From NCBI RefSeq assembly GCF_048077055.1, contig NZ_CP182236.1:2852001-2916000 (forward strand): a stretch of DNA of 64,000 nucleotides. The letters run 5' to 3'. The position numbers were made by a program, and so were the translations under genes. This DNA is from Egbenema bharatensis (GTDB lineage Bacteria > Cyanobacteriota > Cyanobacteriia > Elainellales > Elainellaceae). Below the pieces are notes generated by a model that searched no databases, was not told the origin of the DNA, and saw only the letters and a program-made list of their open reading frames with translations. This document shows, in pieces, positions 1-9,461 of this stretch; position 1 is the first letter of the stretch, and each line of letters begins with the position of its first letter.

Positions 1-1
1 G

Positions 2-514
2 ATCATTTCGTTAGAGTTTCAAGACACGGTTCCCTCTGGACGGGTCGATCGGCAGCGGATTCAAACGGCAAGCTTTCCAATCACCCAACAACGCTGGCAG
101 GGTTATATGGATGCGATTTGCGAGGCTGGGCTGGATCCAGAGGCAGTGCTCATCGAAGAATGTGCTGGGAACAGTGAGGAGAGTGCATTTCAGGCGACCC
201 TGCGTATTTTGAGCCATACCCCTCGCCCCACGGGAATTCTCGCCATGAGCGATCGTCTGGCCCTGGGAGCACTGCGCGCTGCCAGGCAGTTAGGGTTAAG
301 CATTCCCGCCGATCTGTCGATTGTGGGGTTTGATGATATTCCCCTGGCTGCCCAGGTTCAACCTCGCCTGACCACCGTGCACCAACCGTTGATCGAAAAG
401 GGGACGATCGCGGCTGAACTACTCCTCAAAAACGTGCCTGCCCATTCCTCTAGAGTGCTGCCCACTGAGTTAATGATTCGGGAATCTTCTGGAGTCGCTC
501 CGACCCGCGATTGA
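2..514 (+). CDS. LacI/GalR-family transcriptional regulator, C-terminal part (5' truncated by window)
   Basis: The frame is open from the left edge of the window to the TGA at 512-514, so the DNA-binding N-terminus lies outside. What remains is about 170 residues of the periplasmic-binding-protein-like sensor domain. The typical stretch GILAMSDRLALGALRAARQ, then DLSIVGFDDIP and PRLTTVHQP, is the conserved C-terminal signature of LacI/GalR regulators, which bind a sugar or related effector and repress transcription. The effector cannot be read from this fragment. It is followed 102 bp downstream by mtnP in the same direction, probably as a separate unit. Confidence 0.88.
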   Translation: MISLEFQDTVPSGRVDRQRIQTASFPITQQRWQGYMDAICEAGLDPEAVLIEECAGNSEESAFQATLRILSHTPRPTGILAMSDRLALGALRAARQLGLSIPADLSIVGFDDIPLAAQVQPRLTTVHQPLIEKGTIAAELLLKNVPAHSSRVLPTELMIRESSGVAPTRD

Positions 515-616
515 TGTTGCGTGACGATCGGGACTGACTGATCGGCAAGAACCATAAGGCTGATAGAATATCCACGCATTACAAGATCCACGCATTGCAG
601 CACAGGTAAGGTAACT

Positions 617-1492
617 ATGGCAGATCCGGTCAAGATTGGGATTATCGGCGGTAGCGGGCTATACAAAATGGATGCCCTCAAAGAGGTGGAAGAGGTGCAG
701 GTGGATACTCCCTTTGGCGCTCCATCGGATGCGTTGATCCTGGGAACGCTGGAGGGAACGCGGGTGGCTTTTCTGGCGCGGCACGGACGCAACCACACCC
801 TGATGCCTTCAGAACTGCCCTTTCGAGCCAATATTTACGCCATGAAGAGTCTGGGCGTGGAGTACCTGATCTCAGCTTCTGCGGTCGGTTCCCTGAAGGA
901 AGAAGTCAAACCCCTGGATATGGTGGTTCCCGATCAGTTCATCGATCGCACTAAAGGCCGGATTTCTACTTTCTTTGGCGAAGGGATTGTGGCCCATATT
1001 GCATTTGGCGATCCGGTCTGCCATAACCTGGCAGGAGTATTGGCCGATGCGATCGAGAGTTTAAACCTGCCGGATGTCACCCTGCATCGCGGTGGCACCT
1101 ATGTTTGTATGGAAGGGCCCGCTTTTTCCACTAAGGCAGAATCCAATCTGTACCGCAGTTGGGGAGCCAGCATTATTGGCATGACGAACCTACCGGAAGC
1201 CAAGCTGGCCAGAGAAGCTGAGATCGCCTACGCCACCCTGGCCCTATCCACGGATTATGATTGCTGGCATCCCGACCATGATAGTGTGACGGTCGAAATG
1301 GTGATTAGCAACCTGCAAAAGAACGCAGTCAATGCCCAGCGCGTGATTCAGGAAACCGTGCGTCGCCTCAGCCAAACGCCTCCTGCCTCTGATGCCCATT
1401 CAGCCCTGAAGTTTGCCATCATCACACCGTTGGATAAAGCTCCTGCGGCAACGAAGGAGAAGTTGGGCTTGTTACTCAATAAGTACCTTTAG
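617..1492 (+). CDS. mtnP: S-methyl-5'-thioadenosine phosphorylase
   Basis: This 291-residue protein phosphorolyses 5'-methylthioadenosine, the by-product of polyamine synthesis, to adenine and 5-methylthioribose-1-phosphate in the methionine salvage pathway. It has the family's phosphate loop GIIGGSGLY near the N-terminus, RHGRNHTLMPSELPFRANIYA around residues 55-75, the SAVGSL motif, the MEGPAFSTKAES substrate region and ATDYDCW-like STDYDCWHPDHD near residue 215, all matching the MTAP branch of trimeric purine nucleoside phosphorylases. The length is normal. The ATG at 617 follows a GTAAGG purine stretch. No other salvage gene is adjacent; a potADBC polyamine uptake operon lies elsewhere in the window. 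The tail of about 30 residues after VRRLSQTPP is not part of the usual core. Confidence 0.95.
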   Translation: MADPVKIGIIGGSGLYKMDALKEVEEVQVDTPFGAPSDALILGTLEGTRVAFLARHGRNHTLMPSELPFRANIYAMKSLGVEYLISASAVGSLKEEVKPLDMVVPDQFIDRTKGRISTFFGEGIVAHIAFGDPVCHNLAGVLADAIESLNLPDVTLHRGGTYVCMEGPAFSTKAESNLYRSWGASIIGMTNLPEAKLAREAEIAYATLALSTDYDCWHPDHDSVTVEMVISNLQKNAVNAQRVIQETVRRLSQTPPASDAHSALKFAIITPLDKAPAATKEKLGLLLNKYL

Positions 1493-1533
1493 GAATGCAA
1501 ATCTAATTGCCTGAAATTCCTGTGGGGGTAGGC

Positions 1534-1594
1534 AACTCTTGTGGGGTGGGCAGCGTTTCGACTGAACTAAAGCCGAAGTCTTGCCTGCCCAGTC
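1534..1594. repeat. Interspersed ~60-bp palindromic repeat (GTGGGGTGGGCA type)
   Basis: The element starts TTGTGGGGTGGGCAGCG, carries a central AAGCCGAAG word and ends with TGCCTGCCCA, so its ends are inverted repeats (TGGGCA/TGCCCA). Closely matching copies lie at 14881-14938, 14953-14987 (short form), 37038-37099 (opposite strand) and, decayed, at 21045-21076 and 37867-37901. All copies are outside genes or at gene ends. Confidence 0.8.
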
Positions 1595-1652
1595 AAAAAG
1601 TGGTCTAGCTACACAGGGGGATTAATCCACGCTCCCTGGTGCTGAAATCTCT

Positions 1653-1715
1653 GTAGGTGGGCACTGCCCACCCTACGCCTCACTCCTGTAGGGGCGATTC
1701 GCGAATCGCCCCTAC
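1653..1715. repeat. Two adjacent REP-like hairpins downstream of the DUF4335 gene
   Basis: The first hairpin (1653-1676) is GTAGGTGGGCA with its complement TGCCCACCCTAC. The second (1688-1715) is a perfect 28-bp palindrome whose left arm is GTAGGGGCGATTCG. The second belongs to the same family as hairpins at 28195, 45825, 56951, 57206, 57606 and 57767. They sit just beyond the stop codon of the minus-strand DUF4335 gene and could also act as an RNA 3' end, though there is no U-tract. Confidence 0.85.
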
Positions 1716-1723
1716 TCCTCACT

Positions 1724-2887
1724 CTAAGGCTCTGCCCCAGGCGATTCCTGAGGGGCTGGCGTTGAATCTGGCGGCAGACCGTACCAGGGACTGACTTCGA
1801 TGATTTCATCAGGACGGAAGACGACCAGAAATTGGGCCAGGGATTCGGGCGTGACTGTCCCCCCCGCTTCAGAGGTGGGAAATTGCACGTCGGATAAGGG
1901 AATCTCGTTCAGATAGGTGAGGGCGGGTTCATTCACAAACCGATACCCGACAATTTGCCCCGCTTGATCCACTCCAACCCGGTACTCCAGGGTTTGATCG
2001 AAGGACGGATCAGGTTTTTCAGCCCAGGCGGCGTACAAATTATTTTGCAATGTCGCAGTCAGGGCATCTAGCTCGGCAGGATCAGAAATATTGGCAGCAG
2101 TGGCAGCGATCGCATCTAAATCCCCTGGTTCCGAACTGGTGCCTGCTCCATTAGCGTCAGGAGAATTGGGCGAGTTAGGCGAATTGGGCGGCGGATCAAC
2201 CACTTCTGTATCCGGGGGAGCCGCTGGGTCATCCAGATCGGTAGCGTTGGGGGTCGTTTCCTCCGTGGTTGGCTCGGGGTTCGTTTCGGTCCGACGAATT
2301 TCTGGAGTGGGTAAGAAAAACATGGCGGCGGCAGCAACCGCCAGGCTGGAAATCCCTAGAGCTGCGGGGACAGCCCGTTTCGTGATGGGTTCCTGAGAGA
2401 TAACATACCGCTTTGGCAACGGCTTCAGGTTCAGGGATAGCTCTGGCAGGGTTTGGGCATCGGCATAGAGTTGATCGACTGCCTCCACCAGGTCAAACAG
2501 TTGCACCGTAGTCAGGTCGATTTCCATTGGAGGGGGAAAGTCTCCCGCCTTGCTGTCATCGGTGACGGGAGGTTGCAACGAGAGCCGATGCAAATTTTTG
2601 TCAATGCGGTAAAGCTGGACATACTCTGCATCCCGCCGATCGCGCCGAGCCGCATGGGGAATTCCACTCAAGTGATCCTGGGCATACTCACTGACGGCTT
2701 TCACCAGGCTTTCTAGAAACGATCGCCCTCCGGTTAACGGCTTTTCCACCCCCGTTAGATGGCATTCCACATAGGTCAGCATCGACAACTGAGGGCGGGC
2801 GGTTGCGCCATCCACCGGATGATCGTTGGGTAACCCTTCAATCACAAATTTGCAGTTGGGCAGACTGTACTGGCGTTGAATCGTCAT
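1724..2887 (-). CDS. DUF4335 domain-containing protein
   Basis: This 387-residue protein matches the cyanobacterial DUF4335 family: it opens with IQRQYSLPNCKFVIEGL and has the conserved LTYVECHLTG segment. After about 180 residues a single hydrophobic segment follows (GISSLAVAAAAMFFLPTP), then a long Pro/Thr/Glu/Asn-rich linker with NSPNSPN repeats, then a C-terminal globular part of about 120 residues. It is therefore probably a bitopic membrane protein with a low-complexity spacer. Its start codon overlaps the stop of the upstream DUF3038 gene by 4 bases (ATGA), showing a two-gene operon; this pairing is typical in cyanobacteria. The function is not known. Confidence 0.85.
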   Translation of the reverse strand: MTIQRQYSLPNCKFVIEGLPNDHPVDGATARPQLSMLTYVECHLTGVEKPLTGGRSFLESLVKAVSEYAQDHLSGIPHAARRDRRDAEYVQLYRIDKNLHRLSLQPPVTDDSKAGDFPPPMEIDLTTVQLFDLVEAVDQLYADAQTLPELSLNLKPLPKRYVISQEPITKRAVPAALGISSLAVAAAAMFFLPTPEIRRTETNPEPTTEETTPNATDLDDPAAPPDTEVVDPPPNSPNSPNSPDANGAGTSSEPGDLDAIAATAANISDPAELDALTATLQNNLYAAWAEKPDPSFDQTLEYRVGVDQAGQIVGYRFVNEPALTYLNEIPLSDVQFPTSEAGGTVTPESLAQFLVVFRPDEIIEVSPWYGLPPDSTPAPQESPGAEP

Positions 2888-3495
2888 GCCACCTCTCCAT
2901 CAAACAAGCTGCTCCAGAGCCGTTGCACTCCGAAGGTTCCTGTACAGAATAACAACTGTCCCAATAGATCCATAGCCAGTTGATTCAGCCTTTCATCGGT
3001 GTAGGCCATGACGGCTGCCCGTTTGGGATTCATCCGGGAGCGAAAGTGGGCCCGAAACCGCTCCAGATATCTTGCCAGCCGCAGGTTATGTTCTGGGGAA
3101 AGCTGCTTTTCCAGGAGTTGATCGTAGGACAGCAGGAGTTGGCGAATCACAACCGTCAGCCGCCGGGATAAGTGACAGGTGATGACCACCAGTGCCTTTG
3201 CCTCCGATAGACTCATGGAACGACGCTGGCTATTGCGCCGCAGGGGATTGGTGGTTCGCAGTCTCCACAGGGCAACCCGGTTTTTCACTAACTCTTGCAA
3301 TTCCAGGTCTCTCGCTGCCACCAGCAAGGCTTCTGAGCCACCCAGATCAAGGGCTTCGATCGCCAGCAGTAACAGATCAATTTGTTGCCGTGTTCTTCGA
3401 GGGCAAACTTTATCTGAAACTTGTGGATCGGGTAAGGTACTTAAAATTGCTGGCGTTGACGGGGCAGGGGGACTGTTGGCTTGCATTACGCTCAC
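2884..3495 (-). CDS. DUF3038 domain-containing protein
   Basis: A 203-residue, basic, largely helical protein with the features of the cyanobacterial DUF3038 family (RRTRQQIDLLLLAIEALDLGG, ending in LLFCTGTFGVQRLWSSLFDGEV). It has no clear membrane segment or known catalytic motif. It is the first gene of a two-gene minus-strand operon with DUF4335, with a 4-base overlap that implies translational coupling and a joint function. An internal Met further in is possible, but the annotated start leaves a short Pro/Ser-rich leader usual for this family. Function unknown. Confidence 0.85.
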   Translation of the reverse strand: MSVMQANSPPAPSTPAILSTLPDPQVSDKVCPRRTRQQIDLLLLAIEALDLGGSEALLVAARDLELQELVKNRVALWRLRTTNPLRRNSQRRSMSLSEAKALVVITCHLSRRLTVVIRQLLLSYDQLLEKQLSPEHNLRLARYLERFRAHFRSRMNPKRAAVMAYTDERLNQLAMDLLGQLLFCTGTFGVQRLWSSLFDGEVA

Positions 3496-3650
3496 AGAGA
3501 AAACAGCAGAATTGTATCAGATGACTCAAGTAATGACCCGGCAAATGAATGCCGCTCAGGATAGTTTTTCCCAATTTTGGGTTGAATGTTTGTAACGAAC
3601 AAATTCATCCACCCAGAATCGATAGGCTACAATCCTTGATCCTAGCGTAC

Positions 3651-3675
3651 TCTCAATTTGAAGTAACTTGAGAGC
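3651..3675 (-). terminator. Possible hairpin terminator after the DUF427 gene
   Basis: CTCTCAA at 3651-3657 pairs with TTGAGAG at 3669-3675 across an 11-base loop, 28 bp beyond the stop codon of the minus-strand DUF427 gene. There is no clear T-run after it on the minus strand, so it is only a candidate. Confidence 0.35.
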
Positions 3676-3702
3676 TGGGATTCAGAGCTATCGTACCCAG
3701 AG

Positions 3703-3987
3703 TCAGGCTTCTACCTTCACTCCCCGCCAAAATGCCACATATCCCTCAATGTTTTTGGCAGCATCTTTAGCCTGGGGATAGTACCAGGCCGCATCAGTGT
3801 TTGCCTTGCCATCAACTTCGATCGTGTAGTAGCTGGCGATGCCTTTCCAGGGGCAAGTGGTATGGGTTTCACTGGGTTTGAAGTATTGAGACTGAATCGA
3901 GTCTGGGGGAAAATAGTAGTTTCCTTCAACAACTTCACACTGATTGCTTTCCGCTAATACAACACCGTTCCAAACTGCTTTCGGCAT
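3703..3987 (-). CDS. DUF427 domain-containing protein
   Basis: A 94-residue single-domain protein of the DUF427 family. It shows the family hallmarks: KAVWNGVVLAES at the start, VEGNYYFPPDSI, the THTTCPWKGIASYY core with the conserved Cys-Pro-Trp-Lys-Gly, and AWYYPQAKDAAKNIEGYVAFW near the end. The domain folds as a small beta barrel; its biochemical role is unknown. The start ATG at 3987 is preceded on the minus strand by a GGAGGTTATTG ribosome-binding site. It stands alone between the DUF3038/DUF4335 operon and the divergent acyl-activating enzyme gene. Confidence 0.92.
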   Translation of the reverse strand: MPKAVWNGVVLAESNQCEVVEGNYYFPPDSIQSQYFKPSETHTTCPWKGIASYYTIEVDGKANTDAAWYYPQAKDAAKNIEGYVAFWRGVKVEA

Positions 3988-4181
3988 ATCAATAACCTCC
4001 GGGGAATTGCAGGACAGATAGGTTTCCGTCCAACCAATTGTCTATTTTAATGTGCAGAAGCCTAGGGTAGGAATATAGCGATCGCCAAATCGCTTCAAGT
4101 TTTTTCAATTTCAAAACTGCCCTCGGATGCCACACTAGTGCATAAAGAGGGAGTCCCGCCGTTCGTTAGGAGGAAAATTCC

Positions 4182-6184
4182 ATGACACCGTCCACACCAT
4201 CGGGTTCTGCTGTATCCCCATCACCGAATCGCCCCTCCGTTCCTACGGTTCCGGGTTATCAACCCGATCCTGAGTATAGCCGCGCTCAGTCCTTGCCAGA
4301 TGTTTGGACGATCGTTGCTCAACGGTTTGCCCAGATTACCGCTGTCCATGATCCCCATAGCCAGCCAGAAACCAAGCTGACCTACGCCGAACTGCACCAG
4401 CAGATGCTGCAATTTGCCTCAGGGTTGCAGGCTTTAGGCATTCAGCCGGACTATGCCGATCCCCATCCGCAACGGGTCGCCTTGTTTTCCGACAATAGCC
4501 CCCGCTGGTTGGTCGCCGATCAGGGGATTATGCGATCGGGGGCAGTGAATGTGGTGCGGGGTTCCCAGGCAGATGTGGAAGAACTGCTGTATATTCTGCG
4601 CCATAGCGGTTCGATCGCTCTGGTGGTAGAGGATCGAGAGCTACTTCAGAAAATCCGGCATGGCTTGAACGATGTGCCACTTCAGTTTGTGGTGCTGCTG
4701 TCGGATGAGACAATGGAAGATGAATCGTTCAAGGTGCTGAATTTTTCGCAAATTCTGGAATTGGGGGCCCAGCATTCCCTCCAGCCTAACCAGCAGACGC
4801 AAGACACGTTGGCGACTTTGATGTATACCTCTGGCACCTCGGGAACGCCCAAGGGAGTCATGTTGAGCCACGGCAACTTAATTTCCCAGATCCTTGGCTG
4901 TCCAGCGGTGGTCAAACCGCAGCCGAATGAACGGGTCCTGAGCATTTTGCCGATCTGGCACTGCTACGAACGCACCTTTGAATATTTCATTTTTGCCCAC
5001 GGCTGTACTCAGATTTACACCAACATTCGCCACGTCAAGCAAGATATTAAGAACTTCAAGCCTCACTACATGGTGGGGGTGCCGCGCCTGTGGGAATCCA
5101 TTTACGAAGGGATTCAGAAACAATTCCGCGATCAGCCTGCCAGCAAGCGGAGATTGGTCAACTATTTTCTGGAGGTGAGCCAGGAGTACATCGAAGCCCG
5201 GCGGATTGTTCAGGGATTAGATCTGAAGAATCCTAAGCCTTCTCCAGCACGACGGGCCTGGGCAACGGCTCAAGTCACCGCCTTAGCACCCCTCCATGCC
5301 TTAGGGGACAAGATTGTCTACAGCAAAGTGCGGGCTGGAACTGGCGGCAACATTAAGTTTGTGGTCAGCGGCGGTGGATCGATCGCCGATCACCTGGAGG
5401 ATTTCTTTGAAATTGTCGGGATTGACATTCTGGGAGGGTACGGCTTAACGGAAACCTCTCCCATTACCAACGTGCGTCGTCCCTGGCGGAATGTACGCGG
5501 CGCAGACGGACAACCCATGCCGGACACAGAAATTCGGATTGTTGATCCGGAAAGCCGTCAACCGCTGACTGTGGGGGAAAGGGGACTGGTGCTGATTCGC
5601 GGCCCCAGGTGATGCAGGGCTACTACAAGAACCCGGAAGCCACCGCCAAGGCGATCGATCCAGAAGGCTGGTTTGATTCGGGCGATTTGGGCATGGTAAC
5701 GGCAGCGGATGATCTGGTAATTACCGGACGGGCTAAGGATACGATCGTCCTGACCAGTGGTGAAAACATTGAACCGCAACCGATCGAAAATGCCTGTATT
5801 CGCAGTCCCTATATCGATCAGATCATGCTGGTGGGACAGGATCAGCGATCCTTGGGGGCATTGATCGTCCCGAACTTGGATGCATTGAAGGGATGGGCAG
5901 AGGAGCAAAATTTGCAGTTACAACAGCCTGATCAAGAACCAACTTCCTCCGGAAAGGAAACGATCACCCTGGATAGTAAAGTAGTGCAAGATCTATTCCG
6001 TCAAGAATTAAACCGGGAGGTGAAAAACCGACCCGGCTATCGTCCTGACGAGCGAATTGGGCCGTTCCGTTTGCTCCTGGAACCCTTTTCGATGGAAAAT
6101 GGGATGCTAACTCAGACGCTAAAAGTCCGTCGAGCCGTTGCGATGGATCGCTATCACGATATGATCGACAAGATGTTTGGTTAG
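4182..6184 (+). CDS. aas: Long-chain acyl-ACP/acyl-CoA synthetase (AMP-forming), interrupted by one frameshift
   Basis: Two reading frames together encode one AMP-binding enzyme of about 667 residues, the size of cyanobacterial fatty acid-activating enzymes that recycle free fatty acids onto ACP. Frame one (4182-5612) holds the MYTSGTSGTPKGV nucleotide loop near residue 212 and GYGLTETSP near 420. Frame two (5609-6184) holds GWFDSGDLG and GRAKDTIVLTSGENIEP. The join lies at the CCCC run at 5603-5606: adding one C restores IRGPQVMQGYY with no loss. An RBS-like AGGAGG lies before the ATG. A sequencing error is more likely than inactivation. Assignment as Aas rather than a generic FadD rests on the cyanobacterial context and length. 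Confidence 0.85.
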
Positions 6185-6219
6185 TTTTTTAACTTCATAT
6201 TATTCTCCTGCCCTCGCTC

Positions 6220-6669
6220 ATGGAAGTCTCCAAATCAAATTTGCTCCTCAAACGAGCGGTCAACGTAAAAGTTATTGTCACGCCTCGCTGGAAAGAGGAA
6301 GTACAACAACAGCTACAAAATCAAATTAATCAGTTCGATGGTCAGATTCAGCAGGTTGAATCCCAGGGCCAGCGAATGGTGGCGGATTTGCAAAAGCAAG
6401 CCGGATCCCCTGATAACCCGATCGTGTCCCAGCAAATGACGAATATTCAGGTTCAGGTGAACCAGAAGAAGAGTGAACTGCTGGAAAAGAAGAATCAAAT
6501 TCTGCAACAGCTTCAGCAGGTTCAGTTGCTGGAAATGGATCAAGAGGTCAACCAGGGACAAATTGAAGGCTTCTTCCGGGTCGAAACCGGAGACAATTTG
6601 ATCCGCAAAATGCAGGTGGAAATTCTGCTGCGGGATGGCGTTGTTGAAGAGATTCGGGGAGATCTGTAG
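6220..6669 (+). CDS. YlqD family protein
   Basis: A 149-residue protein with the pattern of the YlqD family found in Firmicutes and cyanobacteria: an N-terminal segment LLLKRAVNVKVIVTPRWKEEVQQQLQNQ, a long Gln/Lys-rich coiled-coil middle, and a C-terminal beta segment GDNLIRKMQVEILLRDGVVEEIRG. Function is unknown. It lies 35 bp after the acyl-activating enzyme and ends only 2 bp before the PDH E2 start, so it is probably co-transcribed with the latter. Confidence 0.85.
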   Translation: MEVSKSNLLLKRAVNVKVIVTPRWKEEVQQQLQNQINQFDGQIQQVESQGQRMVADLQKQAGSPDNPIVSQQMTNIQVQVNQKKSELLEKKNQILQQLQQVQLLEMDQEVNQGQIEGFFRVETGDNLIRKMQVEILLRDGVVEEIRGDL

Positions 6670-6671
6670 CG

Positions 6672-7992
6672 ATGATTAACGAGATCTTTATGCCCGCCCT
6701 CAGTTCCACCATGACCGAAGGCAAAATCGTTTCATGGGTGAAGGAAGCGGGAGACAAGGTTGAGAAAGGCGAAACGGTGGTGATCGTGGAGTCTGACAAA
6801 GCCGATATGGATGTGGAATCCTTCTATGAAGGCTATCTGGCTTCGATCGTGGTTCCGGCTGGGGAAATGGCCGCCGTTGGCATGACGATCGCCTGGGTGG
6901 CGGAAACGGAGGCGGAAATTGAAGAGGCTAAACAAAAAGCGGCTTCTGGTTCTTCTGGTTCCTCTGGTTCCTCTAGTTCCTCTGAATCGACCGCAGCCGC
7001 ATCGGGTGAAGCGGGATCGCCTGCCCCATCCACTGCCACTGCCGTCGCTGAGGAATCCAGTTCTGCCCGGAGCAATGGCCGGACGATCGCCTCTCCCCGG
7101 CCCGGAAGCTGGCTAAAGAACTCAAAGTAGACCTGAGTACCCTCAAGGGCAGCGGCCCCTACGGTCGGATTGTGGCAGAGGATGTAGAATCGGCGGCGGG
7201 TAAACCCCCCTCGGCTCCCCCGGCTCCAGTTCCCACTCCGGCCCCAACGCCTGCGGCTCCGGCTCTCACTCCCGCTGTTGCAGCACGCCCCCCAGCCCCC
7301 GCAGCTCCGCCGCCCAACCCGGTCAGGTTGTAGCACTGAATACCTTACAGCAGGCAGTCGTGCGTAACATGATGGTGAGCCTGGAGGTGCCGACCTTCCG
7401 GGTGGGTTATACCATCACGACGGACAATCTGGATAAGCTGTACAAGCAAATTAAGTCCAAGGGCGTGACGATGACGGCTCTGTTGGCCAAAGCGGTGGCG
7501 GTAACGCTGCAAAAGCATCCTGTGGTCAACGCCTACTACACCGAGCAGGGGATTAACTATCGATCGGCGATTAACGTTTCGGTGGCGGTGGCGATGCCGG
7601 ATGGGGGATTGATTACGCCCGTTCTGCAAAATGCGGATCAGGTGGACATTTACTCCCTATCTCGCGCCTGGAAGGATCTGGTCGATCGGGCACGCGCCAA
7701 GCAGCTTCAGCCGGATGAATATAGTTCTGGCGGCTTCACGATTTCCAACCTGGGGATGTTTGGGGTTGATCGGTTTGATGCCATCCTCCCTCCTGGACAG
7801 GGTGCGATTTTGGCAGTCGGCGCATCCCGTCCGCAGGTGGTGGCCACTCCCGATGGCATGATGGGCGTAAAATCCCAGATGCAGGTGAATATTACTTGCG
7901 ATCATCGGATCATCTATGGTGCACAGTCCGCTGCTTTCTTGAAGGATCTGGCCAAACTCATCGAAACCGATCCGCAGTCGTTGACGCTGTAA
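6672..7992 (+). CDS. pdhC: Pyruvate dehydrogenase E2, dihydrolipoamide acetyltransferase, with two frameshifts
   Basis: Three successive frames join to a protein of about 440 residues. Residues 1-75 are a lipoyl domain with the lipoylated Lys43 in VESDKADMDVES. A Ser/Gly/Ala linker leads to a peripheral subunit-binding domain (ARKLAKELKVDLSTLKGSGPYGRIVAEDV, read in frame two), then a Pro/Ala linker, then the catalytic domain with FTISNLGMFG and the active-site His in CDHRIIYGA. Each join needs one extra base: the first at the GG/CCC at about 7098-7103, the second in the C-rich linker between 7288 and 7318. The enzyme transfers acetyl groups to CoA in the PDH complex and would be essential, so the breaks are probably read errors. 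Confidence 0.9.
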
Positions 7993-8020
7993 ATCAACAG
8001 GATAAACATCTTGCCCCCAA

Positions 8021-8087
8021 TGCCTACCCGAAAACTCACTCAAGTTTTTGGCATCCAAAACCCTGATGGGACTTGCGGATAGGTTCT
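8021..8087. repeat. MITE-like ~66-bp element, copy 1 (second copy at 42275-42339)
   Basis: It begins TGCCTACCCGAA and ends GATAGGTTCT; the ends are imperfect inverted repeats (CCTATC/GATAGG in copy 2). The core GTTTTTGGCATCCAAA is identical in the second copy. It lies 29 bp after the pdhC stop. There is no coding capacity. Confidence 0.7.
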
Positions 8088-8099
8088 AAGGGGCTGAAG

Positions 8100-8148
8100 G
8101 AGAGGAGACGATCGTACCCAACTGGATAGGGACCGATCGTTTCCTCTC
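8100..8148. terminator. Long hairpin between pdhC and the thiolase gene
   Basis: GAGAGGAGACGATCG (8100-8114) pairs at 14 of 15 positions with CGATCGTTTCCTCTC (8134-8148) around a 19-base loop. A pyrimidine-rich TCTCTCTAC follows. It is a plausible 3' end for the pdhC transcript, but the weak T-run leaves it uncertain. Confidence 0.45.
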
Positions 8149-8180
8149 TCTACTTTGAGCAGGAGTAACTTGATTTCGCT

Positions 8181-9377
8181 ATGGATACGGGCAGGTTACC
8201 CCCCCCCACTTCCCCACTCCCCATTCCTCTGATCATTGCCGCTCGCCGATCGCCCATTGGTCGGGCTGGACGATCGCTGAGGAGTTTGACCGCTGCAAAG
8301 CTCATGGTTCCAGTCTTGCAAGCTTTACTGATCGATAGTGGACTGGCGGCAGCTCAGGTAGAGGAGGTAATTTTAGGCAATGCGGTGGGAGGGGGAGGGA
8401 ATTTGGCCCGGTTGGCCGCGTTGACGGCTGGATTTCCGGTCACGGTGCCTGGACTGACGATCGATCGCCAGTGTGGCTCAGGACTGGAGGCAATTAGTCT
8501 GGCGGCCCGGCTGATTCAATCGGGGGCGGTGGAGGCGGTGATTGCGGGTGGGGTGGAAAGTGTCAGTACAGCTCCCTGGCGGGTGGAAAAGCCCAAATCC
8601 CTGTACGATCTGCCGCAATTTGTGAATCGAGCCCAGTTTTCTCCCGATGGCATTGGTGATCCAGATATGGGAATCGCTGCCGAAAATGTGGCGCAAAAGT
8701 ACGATATTAGCCGCGATCGTCAGGATCAGTACGCCCTCCGCAGTCACCAAAAGGCGATCGATTCTATCCAATCGGGACGGTTTCAGTCGGAGATTGTGCC
8801 GATCGGGCTGCCTGGAGCCAGTTCCATTGACACCGATGAATGTCCCCGTTCAAATTTAACCCTGGAGCGATTAGCCAAACTGCCGCCCGCCTTTCGGGAA
8901 GGGGGAACCGTTACCGTGGGCAACACCTGCCCGATTAACGATGGAGCGGCTGCGGTGCTGATGATCTCCGATCGTCTCTTTCACCAGCTTGGCTTGACTC
9001 AGGGATTGCGGGTGGTTGATACGGCTTCAGCCGGGGTTGATCCCAATCTATTGGGCATTGCCCCCATCGCCTCTACGCAAAAGTTGCTAAACCGCCACCC
9101 CGAATTATCGATTGACCAGATTGATTTAGTCGAATTCAACGAAGCCTTTGCTGCCCAGGTTCTCGCCTGTCTCGATGGGTTATCCATTCCCGAATCAAAG
9201 GTCAATGTCGGAGGAGGTGCGATCGCCCTGGGGCATCCCTACGGAGCATCGGGGGCAATCCTGGTGACAAGGTTATTCACGGAACTGGTACGCCGGGAGA
9301 GTTCGGCGCGTTTGGGTTTAGCCACAATGGGCATTGCAGGGGGGCTGGGGGTGAGTCTACTAGTGGAGAAATATTAG
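8181..9377 (+). CDS. Thiolase family protein (acetyl-CoA acetyltransferase-like) lacking the second active-site Cys
   Basis: A 398-residue thiolase. The nucleophile Cys98 sits in DRQCGSGLEA, NEAFAAQ and GHPYGASGA motifs are intact, so acyl transfer chemistry is likely. At the C-terminus, where thiolases have a Cys general base in a C-x-G-G-G-x-G loop, this protein reads ATMGIAGGLG, with Gly in the Cys position. It may therefore catalyse a restricted reaction or only one half-reaction. The first ten codons cover a run of nine C residues and a CCCCACT-type low-complexity tract (8199-8227), so the N-terminus is uncertain; the conserved core starts at LIIAARRSPIGR. It stands alone, with no beta-oxidation or PHA genes next to it. 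Confidence 0.82.
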   Translation: MDTGRLPPPTSPLPIPLIIAARRSPIGRAGRSLRSLTAAKLMVPVLQALLIDSGLAAAQVEEVILGNAVGGGGNLARLAALTAGFPVTVPGLTIDRQCGSGLEAISLAARLIQSGAVEAVIAGGVESVSTAPWRVEKPKSLYDLPQFVNRAQFSPDGIGDPDMGIAAENVAQKYDISRDRQDQYALRSHQKAIDSIQSGRFQSEIVPIGLPGASSIDTDECPRSNLTLERLAKLPPAFREGGTVTVGNTCPINDGAAAVLMISDRLFHQLGLTQGLRVVDTASAGVDPNLLGIAPIASTQKLLNRHPELSIDQIDLVEFNEAFAAQVLACLDGLSIPESKVNVGGGAIALGHPYGASGAILVTRLFTELVRRESSARLGLATMGIAGGLGVSLLVEKY

Positions 9378-9461
9378 GCTCGCAATTCACACCCTGGGCA
9401 AATGGTCATCAACTCATCCCCCTGTACGGGCGAATCACGATTTGCTCAACCTCACTCCTTG

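Noticed and set aside
5603..5612. Programmed ribosomal frameshifting in aas (and similar sites).
   Set aside because: No shared slippery heptamer or downstream structure, and many unrelated genes are affected; missing bases are simpler.
6833..7336. A 167-codon minus-strand frame over pdhC.
   Set aside because: Antisense to the Ser/Gly and Pro/Ala linkers, which naturally lack stops on the other strand.
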